64,000 nucleotides of DNA, from positions 434,001 through 498,000 of the forward strand of contig JAJJXM010000046.1 in the NCBI GenBank assembly GCA_024516155.1. The letters are read 5' to 3'. The notes beneath the pieces are model-generated. The model worked only from the letters and a program-made list of their open reading frames with translations, did not search any database and was not told the DNA's origin. The position numbers were made by a program, and so were the translations under genes. The stretch comes from Pyronema omphalodes. Lineage: Eukaryota > Ascomycota > Pezizomycetes > Pezizales > Pyronemataceae. This document shows positions 61,629 to 64,000 of the stretch, in pieces. Position 1 is the first letter of the stretch, and the number at the start of each line of letters is the position of its first letter.

Positions 61629-61792
61629 GGAGAAAAAGAGGGAGCTGCGGCCCCAATAATGAAGCGCGCTCTTGGAGTTTTCCCATGAGGCCTCAAGAAT
61701 TACTGCTGACGGTTCAAAGAATGTATATTACCGCAAAGAACTTTATAGCATTACGGTTGGCAACGTGATGAATAAAGGGATAAATAAATAAA
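61629..61792 (+). repeat. Dispersed 3'-tail repeat, copy B
   Basis: Homologous to 13659-13820: it starts GGAGAAAAAGAGGGAGC and ends with a longer ATAA-type tail (AAAGGGATAAATAAATAAA). No coding frame precedes it, so it fits a 5'-truncated non-LTR element copy. Confidence 0.75.
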
Positions 61793-62743
61793 TGGCTCTG
61801 TAACAGCGCTTAATCACGAATGATCACACAGTATCCACACAGGATATCACTCGCTCAAAAGACTGTTTCAAACCGCCTATTACCATTAATCGGTTCTAAC
61901 CAATAGATCTACTCTAATAGTTTGCATGTGCAGTGGTAACATGGGTTTGCAAGTTTTGCCGTACTGGTTTGGGGGATTCTAATTTCGAGAGGTACAATCT
62001 GAATGTGGGGGATATTAATGGTACAGAGAAACAAACGACATGCTAACTGAGATACATACATGGGTGTTGGAAATATCCATATATAATCTAACGCCACGTG
62101 ACGAAGGATCTAGGCGTTCTGAAAACTCTCCCATTTACTGCTACGGAGGTTAATTGATCCAGACGGAATCGAAACACACTTTCTGGATTCTACATCCAAG
62201 TGTATTCGATTGAACATGTGTTTTAATGATGGCAATATGGAAATATGATGACATTGTGATAGCAGAAATGAATTGCTACAGCGAACATTGCCCTCTTGAC
62301 TGCGCCATAAATTTAGAATTTCTGAAATCCTCGCTGACTTTCCGGGGTTCAAGTTGCACCTACACTCGGTCCTGATACGCGTTCTTTACCCAAGAAAAGG
62401 GATGAAGCTTCATCCTGGAGTAAAAGACACGGGATTATGATATACACATCCTTGACTGAATTCTCTTCCCTGCACAAGCAAGGCTATGTAAATCCAACTG
62501 CGGCCTCATTCTTCCTTACTCACCACAGCAGAAATTCACTAGCATATTTCTAGCACTGAGCATTATACTCCCTACTGTTACATCCCATCTACTGCCTAAG
62601 AAAAGCTTCCTCTGACCATTCCGTAAGCACCTCTCTCAATGCTTGTCTTCTACTGTAAATCCCAGCTTCCTGTCATTCTACCTGGGAACATTCATTTTCA
62701 TCACCACCTACAGTTCCACCAGCAGTTCCACCATTAAAAACCA
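61793..62743. other. Intergenic and leader
   Basis: No gene is supported. The final 250 bp are CT-rich and contain a potential GT donor (about 62655). They look like the promoter and leader of the gene interrupted by the insertion. Confidence 0.4.
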
Positions 62744-63274
62744 TACCTAACATGGCTCTTTTTTTTTTTTTTTTTTTTTTTATTTCATACACGCATCTAA
62801 CCCTACGGTTATGGCGGATGCTAACTATGTACATTGTTAACCCTGGAATGTTACTTCCAGGGTCACCGAGAACGCCTCGGAGCGGTCATGCTGTTGTCAG
62901 GGTGTAGCCCCCTTCCTGCCTTCTCCTTCTCCTTTTCTGTTCCTGCTCGTCGTTGTGTCCTTGAGCCCTGTGCGCTCCCCAAATCACCCTTCCCGGCGTT
63001 TGGTATCCTCCTCCCTTCCCCGCGTACGTCCCCCTTTTTTTTTTTTTTTTTTTACTTCTTCAGTCTGCCCCAAACAACCTTACTCCACGCCGTACCGTCT
63101 CCTCTTCTCTCCCTTCCCACTCGTCCCCGTTACGTCCCTCCGTCTCCTCCTCATTCTCCTCTCCCTTCCTTCCTCCCTTCCGCCATTCCTCCTTCTCTCT
63201 CCTTTCCCATCTCCCCTTCCTCGCTTCCTCTCTCCCCCTCGCCTTATCTATATACATTCTTTATTATCATACAT

Positions 63275-63330
<56 letters not shown>

Positions 63331-63360
63331 TGTTCCTCTGCTGGGTACCTAACATGGCTC
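62744..63360 (-). mobile_element. Retroposed insertion with 15-bp target duplication
   Basis: TACCTAACATGGCTC occurs perfectly at 62744-62758 and again at 63346-63360. The 587 bp between them begin with T23 on the plus strand, so on the minus strand the element ends in a poly(A) tail right against the duplication. This is the mark of target-primed reverse transcription. Two further T runs (63035-63053 and 63276-63328) split it into a GA-rich half and a more complex half. The complex half carries a perfect 8-bp hairpin (CCCTGGAA/TTCCAGGG, 62841-62862). There is no credible coding frame and no clear pol III B box. It could be a SINE-like element or a retroposed transcript. Confidence 0.75.
62841..62862. 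repeat. 8-bp hairpin inside the insertion
   Basis: CCCTGGAA and TTCCAGGG are separated by TGTTAC. A perfect stem. Confidence 0.85.
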
Positions 63361-63394
63361 GGCTTCATTTAGCTAAACCATCATCTCATCGCAG

Positions 63395-63897
63395 ATACAT
63401 CACGTCACCTTCAACCATCAAGTCCAACCAAAACCCCGACAATACCAACCGCCCCTCCAACCCAGACTCCACGCACCCTCCAAGAAGCTCTCAAGCTGAT
63501 AATCGGTCTCTCTCCCGTCTCCGTCAACGGCACCACATATACCCCTACCCAATTCCAACCCACTCGCGAAGTAATCCCCATAGCCACTGAGATTATCGAA
63601 AATCTCCACCCAGACGGGCCTCAGGAAGTCCCCAGGGAGACCTTGCTAAAAGTCGCCGACGAGTACATGGCGATGTCCCACACCGTCAAACTCCTTGAAG
63701 ACGGCCTGCATGACGCTCTTAGGGAGCGCGATGCCCTGTATGCGCAGTTGATAGCCTACGAGAAGGAGCTCAAAGACCAGGCGAAGGAGTTTGAGGATCG
63801 TCGGAAACAAGAGCGCCTACTTCTTGAGGCGTTATACGGCGATGACGACGCCGAGGAACTGTTGGCTCCTGGGGAAAATAGGATAGTCGAGGATTGA
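63395..63897 (+). CDS. Unknown coiled-coil protein, 5' exon unresolved
   Basis: An exon from a good acceptor (CTAAAC branch-like site, then ATCGCAG at 63394) reads open for 167 codons to the stop at 63895-63897. It starts with a Pro/Thr-rich stretch (TKTPTIPTAPPTQTPRT), then LQEALKLIIGL, VIPIATEIIENLHPD, and a long charged helix (about 63664-63870: LLEDGLHDALRERDALYAQL, KELKDQAKEFEDRRKQERLL). It ends in an acidic DDDAEELL tail. The ATG within the target duplication (63355) is in another frame and stops at 63588, so the true start is probably in an upstream exon across the insertion. Not a recognised family. Confidence 0.55.
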
Positions 63898-64000
63898 GAA
63901 CGGGTTGTGGAAGGATTTGAGATTGGGTCGTGAAACTAGACATTCTAGCGCTGTGAAATTTCACAAGAAGTCTTGCAGTGTTTCGATGTATTTATTAAAT
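63898..64000. other. 3' flank at window end
   Basis: There is nothing further in the last 100 bp. Confidence 0.4.

Overview
This is a filamentous ascomycete (Pezizomycotina) nuclear window. The evidence is short introns of about 40-120 bp with GT-AG (and one likely GC-AG) borders, CT-rich leaders, and fungal orthologues including an ING/Yng2 PHD protein, a Hos2-type deacetylase, an Ent3-type epsin, a tricalbin, NIF3, a molybdopterin-synthase small subunit and a DUF7514-type protein. The class cannot be fixed from the sequence alone. I count 18 genes or gene fragments with fair support and two tRNAs. Exon junctions were worked out by hand from splice signals and codon phase.

Region 1 (1-8.2 kb, all minus strand) holds the 3'-incomplete DUF7514-type gene and three genes I do not recognise: a lysine-rich five-exon protein, a small cysteine-containing multi-exon protein, and an orphan with a C-terminal tandem repeat. 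Region 2 (8.2-14 kb) has no conventional gene except a 415-codon frame that looks like ORF1 of a non-LTR retrotransposon. Its 3' tail recurs at 61.6 kb. Region 3 (14.5-16.6 kb) is a pair of minus-strand paralogues of unknown function.

Region 4 (18.6-43.7 kb) is the conserved core. It contains a membrane-anchored flavin monooxygenase, Yng2-like PHD protein, tRNA-Gly, NIF3-like protein, Hos2 deacetylase, a four-exon RING protein of a conserved fungal family, a secreted GH24 lysozyme, a Pro/Ser-rich Cys-tailed protein, tRNA-Ala, a Cys/Met-metabolism PLP enzyme, the molybdopterin-synthase small subunit, and the epsin. Hos2 and Yng2 are both chromatin factors (Set3-type and NuA4-type complexes). 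Nothing suggests operon-like coupling.

Region 5 (43.7-61.5 kb) is dominated by simple-sequence arrays (4-12 bp units). One large gene sits in the middle: a six-exon, about 1569-residue tricalbin with an SMP domain and five C2 domains.

Region 6 (61.6-64 kb) carries a second retrotransposon tail and a 587-bp poly(A)-bearing insertion. The insertion is flanked by a perfect 15-bp target-site duplication and sits in the leader or start region of a small coiled-coil gene. It is the clearest unexplained structure I found. I did not find a convincing new multi-gene system.
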